In this document: positions 1-11,615 of the stretch, one piece after another
Position numbering within the stretch: the first letter of the stretch is position 1
Layout of the letters: each line of letters opens with the position of its first letter
DNA from: Onthophagus taurus
Taxonomy: Eukaryota; Arthropoda; Insecta; Coleoptera; Scarabaeidae
DNA length: 64,000 nucleotides
Assembly (NCBI RefSeq): GCF_036711975.1
Contig: NC_091967.1
Coordinates: forward strand, 6,386,001-6,450,000
Reading direction: 5' to 3'
Translations under genes and position numbers: made by a program
Notes under the pieces: generated by a model
The model's input: the letters and a program-made list of their open reading frames with translations, nothing else
Database searches by the model: none
What the model was told of the DNA's origin: nothing

Positions 1-1200
1 AAAAGATCTTCACTCAATAAAGCCAAAGCCAGTATAATAACCAGTTTTAAATTGATCGCTGAGCCTCACTCTGCCGCAATCGACCTCGGTTTAATTAATA
101 AGAAGATCTACAACACCTACCTGATAAAGCCTTTGTGGTTACACAAGTCGACTAAAATCTCACCTCGTTCGTGTATTACTTCTTCATTAAATATGCAAGT
201 ATAAGACTTTTTATAACTTTTTTTTGTAATTTGTTCACATTGTAAAGGATACTCTTAAAAGAGGACTTTTGCTGTCCAATCTATACGTATTGCTTTGTTA
301 GGTTGCCCTACTTGCTTCGCAGCGTTATTGAAGCATGCAAATCGCTTTTATCGGTTCGAGATGCTGAAAAAAGAAACGTTTTATACAAAGTTCAACCTAT
401 ATTTACATTTTACAACATTTCTTACAAATTACTTAAATCACTCTATGATTTTTTTTTCGATATAATCTTTACAAAAACATTTTGACAAATTAAATTATTA
501 AAATATTGATCATATTCAATTTAACTTTTGGTTTGTGACACTAAAAACACAAATGAAAGTGAACTATTAAGAATTTTTTGTTAAATATAACAAAAAAATT
601 GAGTTTGCGAAGTAGAACCCCGGCGGCCTTATGAACGTGAATGCAAATATTAGCAATTATTATAGTACTCGGAACGTTCGAAGTATTAATTGATGTTTAC
701 CTTATAACCTCGATAGTAAAATCGTATTACCTGGAGTTTCGTGTTATAATTGAATTTCGATGGCCCATGTTTCACATGGATGTTAGTTAAAAGGAAAAAG
801 TAGAACGCACCTTAATTGTGTTTACATCAAAGTGCTTGTACTAAAACAGCCTTCCTACCTTGTAACAAGATGCTCTTAAAATTTAAAATTAAAATTGGTT
901 CAGGCCCTTTTCGTTGCAATATCGTTTACCAGTATTACTCTTTTCGATTTTCCGGCTCTCGTTAGACTACATGGAATTGCTTTCAATGATACATATTTAT
1001 GATCTCAAAAGATTCTATTTGGAGTAAACAGATGAATAATAACGAATGCGGGAAGGTAAATTGCAATTTTAATGTCCAGTCATGATACGCGCGACGTTTC
1101 AATCGAAAGAGTCAGGAAATACCTAAGTTTTTTTGTTACAAAAATATAAATGTTGATTTACTGTGAATTTAAGTATAAATAATTATAATTGAAATCCATT
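1..1200. other. Non-coding flank, nothing recognised
   Basis: No reading frame here matches a protein I recognise. The short frame near 303-485 has a composition typical of chance frames in AT-rich DNA. There is no repeat, RNA gene or splice-site pair I can support. Confidence 0.5.
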
Positions 1201-1220
1201 CTACCAGTTGTCAATTTTGA

Positions 1221-1358
1221 AGTAGGTAAATAATTTAAAGTTTGATTTTGTGCTAACTAGTTTCGGCCCTTGACCGAAAGTTTGACTTAAATTCTATATT
1301 AATTAAAAACCAGTATAAAAGTATAAAATCAAACTTTAAATTATTTACCTACCTACTT
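1221..1358. repeat. Short hairpin element with about 30-bp inverted ends
   Basis: The left arm (1221-1249, beginning agtaggtaaataatttaaag) is repeated in reverse complement at about 1325-1357, with only a 4-base 'ctac' slippage. About 75 bp lie between the arms, including a second small hairpin (tttcggcc...ggccgaaa-like, 1261-1281). The 12-mer ttaagtataaat occurs just outside both ends (about 1168 and 1358). The arms are seen directly. Reading it as a MITE-like foldback insertion is inference. Confidence 0.6.
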
Positions 1359-1380
1359 TAAGTATAAATGACTATTTCGT

Positions 1381-2170
1381 TAAAAAATTGCGTGTTTTTC
1401 AAATTTTCGACCATCGAAATTGAACCTTTTGTGGTGGAAAGGTATTTTTTAATAAATGTTGTTTCAGTGAGCTTCTAAATTTATCTGTGGGTTAGCGACG
1501 GCATCGGTAGGATTCCGGTAGGATACCGTACGAGGAGGGTCCAAAATGATTGATGGCACTTTTACTTTTGTAAAGTTTCGTGAAAGGAACCAAGAGATTG
1601 TTATCAGGATTTTGTGGTATTGTTATAGGTTTTGGGCCTTAAAAATTTATAACTTCCCGGATAGACACTCAAATAATATTTTTTGCTATAATTTATAGAG
1701 TTATCCCTATGAGACTGTAGTAGAAATTATCAAGAACCTGGGGAGGTTGGATATTTACATAAATGAATATTCGATAAGTGCCAAAGGTTTCGAACCGGAA
1801 TGAGATCAAAAGCAGTTTTCAATTAAAATGTATGAGTTTTGTTAAGCGACCGAAACTTTTCTCGGTAAATTACACGTTTCTCCTTTTTACATGACATTTC
1901 CTTTTTGCCTTTGTATTTCACAATCTATATTTTTTTGGCTTGAATGCTAAAAATGCATTTACGTATTTTTCTAAAATGTGTCAACGCCGGAAAAATCTAA
2001 ATTATTAATCGAGTCTGTTTCCTCACACTTCCTACAATTCAAATTCAGTCTCTCCTCCTTTCGACACTTCCCTGAATTAACTAATATATTTTTGTTAGAT
2101 TTATTCTTCAAGTATCTTCACCCTTAAACCACACGCTTCCTAGGACTTCCATAATAAGTATGATCAAAAA
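1381..2170. other. Non-coding stretch, nothing recognised
   Basis: AT-rich sequence with stop codons in all frames. No repeat or motif stands out. Confidence 0.45.
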
Positions 2171-2178
2171 TGTTCTAA

Positions 2179-2577
2179 TACAGAGTGTTCGTAAAATCAC
2201 AGGAAAACAACAATGCTGAATAGAAATGTTTTCAAGTCCGTTAATTTCAGCCAAGAAATTGCCTATACTCAATCTATACTTAACTTAGAGAAGATGTTCT
2301 TAAGTGCACGGCGATGACGACTTACGATATACAAGGCTCTTAATTCTTAGAATACTATTTAAGAATGTTCAACAAAAAAATAGCTTTGGAAAGAGGTCTA
2401 AAAGGTTCCAACATTTTTCCGCCTTTGTCAATTTTGATAATAGAATAGCGCATAAAAAACAAGAGTTCGTGGAACTGCTTATGTCGGCATTTTCAAAATA
2501 TCGCTTTCAGAGACTTGAATTGTTTTAAAATGTAACAGGTAAAACTAAATTCTCACGTTAAATGGACCACCCTGTAT
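2179..2577. mobile_element. Possible non-autonomous DNA element (about 400 bp)
   Basis: The left edge reads tacagagtgttcg. The right edge read in reverse complement is tacagggtggtcca, so the ends form a short imperfect terminal inverted repeat next to TA. The TACAGGG terminus is common in insect DNA transposons and recurs at about 59250/60282 in this window. The 74-codon frame inside (2304-2528) is not a protein I recognise. The ends are short, so boundaries and class are tentative. Confidence 0.35.
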
Positions 2578-2579
2578 TA

Positions 2580-4970
2580 ACACTTCATGCGAAATATGTT
2601 CAGTTTTAGTCTTAACGCACAATGCAAATTAAGTAAATTATTCAATGCTATTGCTTTAATTAACGAAAAGCCATGCTCGTAACTAGTCGCAACTTCATGT
2701 ATAATGCTTCATAATTTTGAATAGCACTTCTATTGAACCATGAGGCACAATGTAATTATTATAACAAGCGCAGAACGTTATCCATTGTAGTATGCACTTC
2801 ATTTAAGCCACTACAGTTTAGCCATGAAAACCTTCACCTAAATGAAAATTAACATTGATCATATTAATATTAGTCGATGTTAACGCTCTGGTATATGAGT
2901 GAATTTAGGTGGAACAGAAAAATTTCTGTTTCGGTACGTTATTTGTGTTAGCTTGTTTGATTAGGAGGTATACGCGGCTTTGTTTGGAAAATAACTTTGC
3001 GTTGTGTACATTTACTCAATTTCTAGGTAAATTCCTTTATAATGCAAAGCAATAGAGTCCTTCAGTTTTCATTTATTGAGTTAACCCATAACTCTCGATT
3101 GCTATTCCATTAATTTGATACCACAATGAAATGAAATGTATTCAACCATTTATTTTCGATTAATTATTGTTAATGGAAACCGTTCTCTATAATCAGTGCA
3201 TTGCAAGTATTGAATAATATGTTTAATGCCGACTGTGTTAGCATATTAAATTTTAGATTCGTGACCCTACGCGAAACACGAGGTATTAAATATTGATGAA
3301 TCGATAGGTAGCGTCTGGGTTAAAACAAAACCTCTGAAAACTCGACCGGATTAAATTTTATTAATAGAACGGTCATTACCGAGGAAAAATACCCCTGGAT
3401 ACCTAACACCGTGGTTGATTATTTTCGTTGAAATTAATCGGATCCAATAGTGGATCGGATGCAAACAATTCGATATATTTTAATCTCGTCGATCTACTGT
3501 TTTGCATGAAATTAGTATTGAAACGTGTAACAGTGATAATATCCGAAATTTCGATTGAATTAAACTCGGTTAAATTAATTCGACCGTTACACAAAATTTA
3601 TTATGTAAAGTGTTTTGAAAGATATATAAAAAAGTAATCGAATAAAATAAATAAAATAAAGTATCGCCTATATTTAACACGAAAATAAGTTGTCAGATGC
3701 AATATACCCCTAGCAAAGAGGAGTACAACTTGTCACTAATTATGTTTAATCTTTATGTAGACTTTATGTTAGAGTAGAAGAGATCATGCCAAGGTATGGG
3801 CATTCCAATAAGTTTTAGTTAGATTAAGTGGCCGCTTGCAGCCAAGGCGTTACTTTTATTACCATATCAATCCAAAATTTATCTACGCATATTGAAGCGA
3901 AGTCCTTAAAATCATACGTTCTGAGCCCAAAATTTAACCGAGCTTAAAATTAATTAACTCATATTGCTACGTCTCATATTTATTTATCTAAAACCAAACC
4001 ACATCATTATGAGTTAATCCATGTACTTGTAATGAAGTCGCAGAGCTAATTATAGAAGTAGATTTCAACATCAAGCATAGCGTTACAATTTGCCGAACGA
4101 TAAACAATGCAGTTCTATTTATGAAATACAGATTATTAATAATACATAGAAAAATTTTTTCGTTGTAAGGTATAAAAAAGCGAGAGTGAAATAGCATTAT
4201 CGAAAATACTGTTAAATTGACGATCGTTCATACAATTTGGAAGAGCTTTTCGGAAATTGGTATACAAAGCGAAAGATGAAAGTGGAGGTCACAAATTACC
4301 GCTTTGAGCTTTGATTTATGACGGGAATGCGATGCGAACATTTCTGCTTGAAAAGCGAACCAGTTAACTACAATTTCTGTTTCAGAAGATTCGATAATAT
4401 CCATTTCTGTAAAATATATTTTTTTTTATTAATTTAAGTCTGTAACAATTTCTTTAATTACAAGTTTATGAAGTATCGTCTCATTCAAACGGTCTGTATA
4501 AATAAAAATCGTTTAAACGGGGACTAATTAAGAACTAAGATCAACCCAAAGCATCATTTGTTACCAATTAAAACGTAATTTGAATGGAAGAAGATAGAAA
4601 AAGTTGGACAATAAAACTTAGCAGACAATACAATTTTATCTTATAGCTTTAGTGTTTAAACCTGGAGTTGTTATTACACCGCTTTGGAATTTTAATAAAT
4701 CCCTGTCTCCTACACAACACGCAATAACAAGTGGGCGTACTTCATTTAGAAGAGCTACACTATTATTAAATTTCCAACATGAAAAACGATCGAGTCGGAA
4801 GTTTGTTAGAAATAAACCGGAAGGAGTTATTGATTTACTGAATAAAATTTTATTGAAGCGTGTTAGTGTTCGTAAATTCATATTGCAATTTCATCTGTTA
4901 TCTGTTAAGAATACTCGTATTTTGCCATTGTTTCCGCCTATTGTGTCCTAAATCCATATCATCCGTATGA
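2580..4970. other. Non-coding stretch, no supported gene
   Basis: Frames at 3403-3637 overlap on both strands and look like chance. A 99-codon frame at 4652-4951 and its antisense partner (4636-4881) are mutual shadows and neither matches a family I know. I see no splice structure. Confidence 0.4.
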
Positions 4971-5060
4971 AAGTTGAAACATTGGAGTTTGACCATGAAC
5001 GAACATAGAACCAGTAAAACTGCTACGCCAAAAGTTTCAACATCTGTTGTCGAAACTCAA

Positions 5061-5186
5061 AGTTTTAATGCATTATCTACCAGTTGTGTAGGTACCGGTA
5101 AAACTTTCATATTGAATTTTCTCCTGGCGTTTATCCCCGAAAGTAAACTTTGCACGGCACAATCCATACATACCATTCATGTGTAA
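5061..5186 (+). pseudogene. Possible Helitron/Pif1-like helicase Walker A fragment
   Basis: In the frame starting at 4974, the segment around 5090-5150 reads CVGTGKTFILNFLLAFIP. This resembles the Walker A motif and following helix of Pif1-type helicases carried by Helitrons (G-x-G-G-T-G-K-T-F-L/I). It stops after about 25 further residues and no Walker B or other helicase motif follows, so at most it is a small relic. A chance P-loop-like match is possible. Confidence 0.3.
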
Positions 5187-5189
5187 ATA

Positions 5190-6840
5190 CATAAATATTT
5201 AATAAAAAATACATAATATATTTTCTGTATCATTTTCTTTTGACGCCAACTTCAAAGTAATAGTGTTGGGGTCAACCTATTTTGATCATAAATGGCATTG
5301 GAAAGCTTGTAATGTTTCCTTTCGTATATATACTAAAAATAAATATAAGGGTATAAGGAGAATCATCAATCCTTATTTAAAAAAATCTACTTAGTTCTTT
5401 TTTTCTTTCCATTATTGATCTTATATTTATATTTTCAACCTTCAACTGCCACAAAGATCTTTGTCTTATTTGTGGAGAAAAGTTTGGTATTGATTTTTTC
5501 CACAAGACCCTGGTTCTAAGTGCCCAGCTACTCTTGGTCTACCTCAAACGTCGCAATTTATTATGTTCTTCTAACAATCGTTATACGGAATAATTAAATT
5601 TAAAATGGAATTAAATGAAAAATTAAAATAATAATAAAATGAGATATAAAGAAATATTTTAATCTAATTTATGAAATACAGCATCTCATTAAATTAAATG
5701 CAGGAAACTGGTATGAAATTTCTATTAATTTTTAATTTAAAAGAAAACTTAATGAAATTGAATTTCACTTCAATTTTCTATAGTTGATTCTGTAGATAAA
5801 TTAATTTTTTCTCATTTGATTGAAATAATTTCTACTTGAAATTTAATCACCTTTAGTGAATTTCGTGATTACAGAAATAAAGAAACGGAGTAAAAAAAAT
5901 CTTTATTACTTGAGATGTAGCGTTGACGCATCATTTCTGTTTTATATCTCAAGTGTTCGGTAAAATATGACCCACTCCAGAAAATTACTATTCTTACGAG
6001 TTGAAGAACACACTTTTATCACAACTACCTCTTCCTATACTTATTTATGTACAAAGTTTTACAATGACCGTTGTTAATTTTTATATATTTGCACTAAAAA
6101 TGTATAATCAATAACTCAATTACCTTAATGGATATTTCAATGCGGATCATAAAGCGAATAGCTGACGTAGCAAAAATAACTCGCCGTTTCGGACCCAGCT
6201 ATAATAAAATAAATAAAACTTAAGGAGCTTATTATATCTGCTCATAGCGTAAAATTGGCGGAATTACACTTACCTCATTCAAACATGGATATCACGTGTA
6301 GAAACTCAAGATACTCTTCAGACGTAAAGTTTTGAATTATTTATTGTATCAACTAATTTGATTCCGCAATGTACATAAACTTATAGTGAAGATTAAATTT
6401 ATGAAGTGTATAGGTAATATATAGAATAATAATATATTCAAGCGTTTATAAATTCAATAACAAAACGTTTTGAAACAAAAATATATAACATAACAGAACA
6501 TCGACGTCTAAAATTATCCCTTTTGTTTCATATAATAGCCGACGAGGAACGAACTTGTTCAAACAAATCCGTTTATCTCAGCCGTTTAGTTCGTATTAAA
6601 CCTCATTTCCATTGCATTTACGTTTTTGTTAATGGAACGCAAATTCTGTAATCAAATAATCCGCTTTGTTTATATTGTTGGGGGATTCACTCTACATAAA
6701 AATAATGATAAAGTAAAAATAAAGGAAAAAATTAAATTGTAATCAGAAATTGCCAATAAATAATAAGTTTTATAAATAATAATATAGGTTTAATATATTT
6801 CGTTAGATGGCGTTGATATAGATTAAAGAAATGATTCAAA
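5190..6840. other. Non-coding stretch with one weak inverted repeat
   Basis: No coding signal. A small imperfect hairpin lies at about 5911-5961 (acttgagat...atctcaagt). The rest is AT-rich and unremarkable. Confidence 0.4.
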
Positions 6841-6861
6841 TTATATTTTATTTAGTATTAT

Positions 6862-6925
6862 TCAGTATCTAGATTCCTGCAAATAGTGACATCTTCTGGG
6901 AACATTATCTAGTCTTCTGCAACAA
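6862..6925. repeat. Small patch of the 21-bp cttctgcaagcag satellite
   Basis: Degenerate copies of the unit 'tatctagtcttctgcaagcag' abut the upstream edge of the Penelope-like fragment. The same unit forms longer patches at about 8008-8560 and 26230-26720. Confidence 0.45.
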
Positions 6926-6939
6926 ATTCTTAGCAACAC

Positions 6940-7321
6940 CACCAAGAATAAAATAGTTAATAACAAAGACAAAACAGACTTTTTACAAAAAAGTGGTATA
7001 TACCAACTAGAATGTGACACTTGTGGAGCCATATACATAGGAGAGACTGGTAGAAGCCTTATCCAGAGAATCAAAGAACACAAAACTAGAGAAAGCTCAA
7101 ATTTTGGAAGACATCTTATGTTTAATAATCACAACTTTGATGAAAGGAAAAATAGCAAAATAATACATCAAATGAACAAGAGCCTTCACATGGAACTACT
7201 AGAACTCTACGAAATTAATAAGTTTAAACATGACAACGCAAACATTGAAATACTAAATGAACAGATTTTACCACAAAAAACACCACTATATTGCTGTTTA
7301 AAAAACCCATTCCCAAAATAA
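6940..7321 (+). pseudogene. GIY-YIG endonuclease end of a Penelope-like retroelement, 5' truncated
   Basis: An open frame of about 125 codons runs from about 6942 to the TAA at 7319. It contains SGIYQLECDTCGAIYIGETG, which has the GIY and YIG strands with an intervening C-x2-C pair. It is followed by RSLIQRIKEH, where the Arg and His match the GIY-YIG catalytic helix, and by a long charged tail. Penelope-like elements encode a reverse transcriptase followed by this nuclease (family knowledge). No reverse transcriptase lies upstream: the frame fades into satellite-like sequence, so this is a 5'-truncated copy. There is no start codon near the beginning, so it is not a functional gene by itself. 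A standalone GIY-YIG protein is less likely because the PLE-type C-x2-C insert is present. Confidence 0.75.
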
Positions 7322-7930
7322 TGCACTTTTCTCATCAAAAGAGAGAATCGAGTTTGGTGGCAACTCGATTACTACATTGATGAGAACCCATGCCCCAAAT
7401 CCCCTTAATCTTGAATTTTCCTTCGAATGTACCTCCCATGTTAAATTTTGTTTCATTTTGAAGATTTATGCATTTTATAGTTTATATAAAGAAAAGATAG
7501 AATTATTTATTCCAGTTGGGTGATGTTTGGATTTGTTGTAGATGTAAACAATAGTATAATTTGATTTGTTTTTATCTCAAATTTTATAAATTAAATACAG
7601 ATTCCTATTTTTTCAATTGTTCATAACCTAGAAATAACTCATTTGCCCAACTTGTCACACATATAATAATTGGCGAGTTTATTTATTAATATTAGTTTTT
7701 GTGATAGATAGTTGTAGTTTAGTGCATGAATAGATATAATGATAAGCAAACATTCACTTCCCGATGTTTATAGAAACTAGTTAACGTAAGTGTTTTTTAC
7801 AATTAATAGTCCCTCTTTTGTTAACCTATAAAAATATAATTATGAATAATTTTTATACTTACCTTTGTAGAGGTCTCTGAAGACGGTAATGTAACCGAAA
7901 CTAGTAAGACAAATATATAAATAATCACCA
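7322..7930 (+). mobile_element. 3' non-coding tail of the Penelope-like element
   Basis: Sequence after the nuclease stop contains gaaactagt twice (about 7774 and 7897). It also has a segment at 7877-7901 in which ctgaaga is followed by a 4-bp stem (cggt/accg) and gaaac. This resembles the core of the hammerhead ribozymes known from Penelope-like elements, with A in place of the conserved U of CUGAUGA. The end of the element is not defined, and the ribozyme reading is tentative. Confidence 0.35.
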
Positions 7931-8007
7931 TAGTATACAATTTTAATTAATATTTACCTTAATTCTACAACGGTGATATGGATAAACAAATACATAGAAA
8001 TTCTTAG

Positions 8008-8560
8008 TACTCTGTAAGAGGCATCTAGTCTTCTGGAAGCAGTATTAGGCTTCTGTAGTAAGAATGTGTCATTTTGCAAGCAGTATATGATTTTCTTCAA
8101 TCAGTGTGAGTCTGCTACAAGCTTCAAACGAAATGCAGTCTTCTGCAAGCAAAATTTAGTCTGCTACAGATAGTATCTAGTCTTCTAATAGCAGTCTCCA
8201 GTCTTTTTCGTACATTATTTTGTCCTTTGTAGGTAATGAGAATCGGGTTATCAGAGACGATCACGCCACGTACCTAAAAATTTAAAGGGGCGGATTTAAA
8301 CAAAAGTTAATTTTTTGTTAACAGTATCCTTAACAGTGTCATTTGCAAGCAGTATATAGTTTTGGCCAACCTATGTGGGTCTTCGACATTCTTCATACAG
8401 TTGTACATTCATATTTAAACACTATCCATCTGTCTATTACCAGTATCTAATCATCTTCAAGCAGTAGATACTCTTCAACAATGATTATTTGGTTTTTGCA
8501 AGCATGCTTTTGACATGAGTGAAAAGATATGCATTAATTTTCAAGCAGTAATACTAACTA
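8008..8560. repeat. Degenerate 21-bp tandem satellite, patch A
   Basis: Many imperfect copies of a unit near 'agtatctagtcttctgcaagc' are visible (ctagtcttctggaagcagta, gtcttctgcaagcaaaattta, ctagtcttctaatagcagt and others). They are interrupted by unrelated sequence at about 8220-8330. In reverse complement the unit would encode a (C-R-R-L-D-T-A)-like heptapeptide, but stops are frequent. A second patch lies at about 26230-26720. Confidence 0.65.
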
Positions 8561-8739
8561 CTATTACGTCCAACTCTGTAATATGTAATTTTTTAAAGTT
8601 TTACGAGACAAATAATTTATCATGAGCTTGTTATTATTAAAGACGTCGTATTATTCATAGTGTTTGAAGCCACAAATGTTAAAATATAAACATAAACATC
8701 AGATGTAAATTAATGTTGCTATCATAATAGTAAATGGAA

Positions 8740-9075
8740 ATGGCGTTAAGATTTAGTGCAGCACGCGATTGCGAGTGTGCCAAAACAATGTTCAAGAGAC
8801 ACGCGTACTACTATTCTGATCGCGTCGGCGTTGTAGCACAAAATGAAGAGTCGCGCCAACTTGAATTACACCAGTAGACTTCGCGTGCTGGTCCAAAGCG
8901 GATGGAAGTGGAGAATGAAATCGACTCAGAAAGCTTCCGGGCGAGTACTAAACTAACTTTGTGTGCACTTCCACATTTATATAAAAAAAGAGAAAAATCA
9001 ATTTTGCTATTTCGTATTACAAATCGGATAAGAACCTAAATAACTTTCCATAGCATCCGAAAACTTAAATTCAAG
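8740..9075 (+). promoter_or_regulatory. Candidate promoter and non-coding first exon of octopamine receptor gene 1
   Basis: Base composition changes from AT-rich to nearly balanced with frequent CpG (gcgcgattgcg, gatcgcgtcggcg, gagtcgcgcc), as in insect core promoters. The block ends in tcaag|gtatgt, a good donor site at 9076. The first coding exon of the receptor starts after an acceptor at 11557-11558, so an upstream non-coding exon is required. This is the best candidate nearby, but it is inference only. Confidence 0.35.
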
Positions 9076-9079
9076 GTAT

Positions 9080-11550
9080 GTTTAAGATTAATTAGATTAA
9101 TGATAAGTAGTTAGTTAATGAGTTCATTTAAATCCTTGCAATTTTAAAAGTTCAACTAGACAGAAATTAAGAGTTAAAAATAAATATAATTTATAATACG
9201 GGTTCTATTCGGTTCCAAGTTAAACACGAAACTTACATTAGTGATGACAGTGTTGATGTATGATGCTTCAATGTGCCTGGTAGGTAACAATTGTCATTAC
9301 CCTAAATATGCATATTGATTTTAATAAAGGGTTCTGGTTAGATTTCGAATTTTCAAACCGTATCCGAGTCTAGTTGGATTATTACAGTTCTTCTTTGAAA
9401 TATCTCTCTCAAAGATAAATGCCTCCTTTTCATTTCCCAAGAGCTGAATATTAGTTCTTTTACGTCCCATATGACTCATACAAAGAAATTTAATCATGAA
9501 TTTAGTGCTTAAAACTTGGACGTTTCTATTTACGTAAGGTAGTTATTAATTGTAAAACTTACGCAAAAACATGTGAAACGTTTACTTTAGCTTGTTAATT
9601 AAAAGTTTAGTTTAACATTTATAAAAAAAACTTATTTCCTTTACGAACAGGCGTGTAATGTAAACGTCGAAAATTAATATTCAAAGGATGCTGTAAACTA
9701 TTTAATGTGGTTTCATCATTATCTCTTTTAACGAGTTTTACATTTTGATAAATGTGAAATGGTTACTGTAAAAAATGTACTCTCACGTTCTACAATGTAA
9801 TCGTGGGATACCATTAATTATTTTTGACGTAAAACGTGTTGTGACCAACGTATAATTAAAAATTCATAAAACATCATCCCATTTTTTTATTTATATTTGT
9901 TTCAAATTATAGCTCGTTATTTTAAAGTGACCTGCAAATAGATTTAAAATTGGCTGTGATGTTTTTGAAAATAAATTATTGCTTAATAGTTAGACGCAAC
10001 AACATAATGCCCCGTGCTTCATGGTCAATCGACGGAACCACGTGGAATTATTTAAAGCTCACTTTGAAGATCGATAAAAGGCAAACAATAATAACCATCA
10101 GATATACACTATGTGACCTTCTGGTTGTTAGGAAAAAAAAATCTTCCTTCAATAAAAAGATAACTTCATTTAACTGTTTTCTATAATATTGAACATAAAT
10201 ATAATTAAAATAAGTGGCCTTAATTTTCTTGCTATTTAAAGAGGAATCTAGAAAGTTTTTTTTAATTTTTGCCAATTTCGGGACTGTCACCTGGGAAACT
10301 CCGTAGGAAAGTATGGAAAGTTAGTTGAAGTTTGCAACTTTCGAACATTTTAATTTTAAGCTCAGGAATTAAGTTTTAAAATACTCGCTTGTATTATTAT
10401 AAAATTTTGAATTGAGGATTACTACTTAAACAAATCAATATTCTTTAAAACTTTTTTCTAAGTTAAAAAAAAGCTTTTTCCGTCTGTGGATTAAAGACCC
10501 CAACGCTGCATTTGATCCCCGATGTGGAACCCCATCTTCCAGGATAAGCATCAAAAACTTTTTCAAAGTTTTCAATAATTTAATTTACCATCCACGCTCA
10601 CTCCATTATATTTATAATATATTTTCTTTAAATATTGAAATTCAAATCTGATTTAGAAATTATTAAAACACAAAACAATTACAATACCTGACTTTATGCC
10701 TTCCTTGTTCCCGTGTTTTGTTCCAATTGCAGTCGCATGACCTTAATTCTAGTCATTATAGTACACGTTACATCTGGTTCCTCGTGTTTTCCTAGCAATT
10801 GATATAATTGTATCTGGGTCTCCACGTTCCTTTGAAAATCGTGCAAAGGACTTTCCTCTCGAAGATGAGTGTCGATGTCTCTCCTGCTAATTTTCCACGC
10901 CTCCGCCCTCGCAAATCTACACTGCAGTTTTTCTTCTAGTGCACGCTGGAACCATGATACGTAAACTCCTACACGATTTCGAAATTCTCTTTGCCGATTT
11001 CAAGATTCTCTCCGAGGTCATAAATGAGACGCATCAAGGTAGTTGCTATAATGACCTTCGATTTTTGTTAACTTATTTGTAGGTCGTAGCTTAATCTGTA
11101 CTTTAAGTGAGTGCTGTTTAAGCTGCAAGACATGTTGAAGTACATATATGTCGCAATGAAGAAATTCCAACAAAGCGGAGGTAATGATGTTGGACATCAA
11201 TTTTGTGGTAGACTAATTATTAACAGAATTTGTTTCCATTTGATTTCAACTCCTATTTTGTGGAATATAAAAATTGGGTCATGTAGCATCTCATTCGATG
11301 AAGCCAAAAAACGAACAGCGTTGAAATAAACAGACGCACCTGTATGGCAAATTGGCTCCCGTTGGCAGCGAAAACATCCAGGTGGACCCTCAGGGTTACT
11401 AAAACAAACTTTGCTCAATTTACCGAACATTGCTCGACCGCTTCTTTTTTATGGCTAAAAATGTTACTCAAATTACTTCTGTTACATAGTCAAACACAAA
11501 AGTAGTAACAAAAAAATAATTATTTAAAACACTAAGCTATTATTTTTGTT
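9080..11550. other. Presumed 5' intron or upstream region of receptor gene 1
   Basis: No coding exon is supported. Short frames at 9950-10186, 11018-11200 and 11111-11329 have antisense partners and no recognisable content. The block at about 10680-11000 is less AT-rich and could be regulatory, but no motif proves it. Confidence 0.35.
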
Positions 11551-11615
11551 TGTTTCAGGGTTTAACCGCACATATTACAAACCAACCAGTTTCAAGAGCT
11601 TAATTTTCAACAATC

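Noticed and set aside
4636..4951. Overlapping 81- and 99-codon frames on opposite strands
   Set aside because: They are shadows of each other, match no family I know, and have no supporting splice or promoter signals.
6862..7083. Minus-strand frame opposite the Penelope-like nuclease
   Set aside because: Shadow of the GIY-YIG frame on the plus strand.
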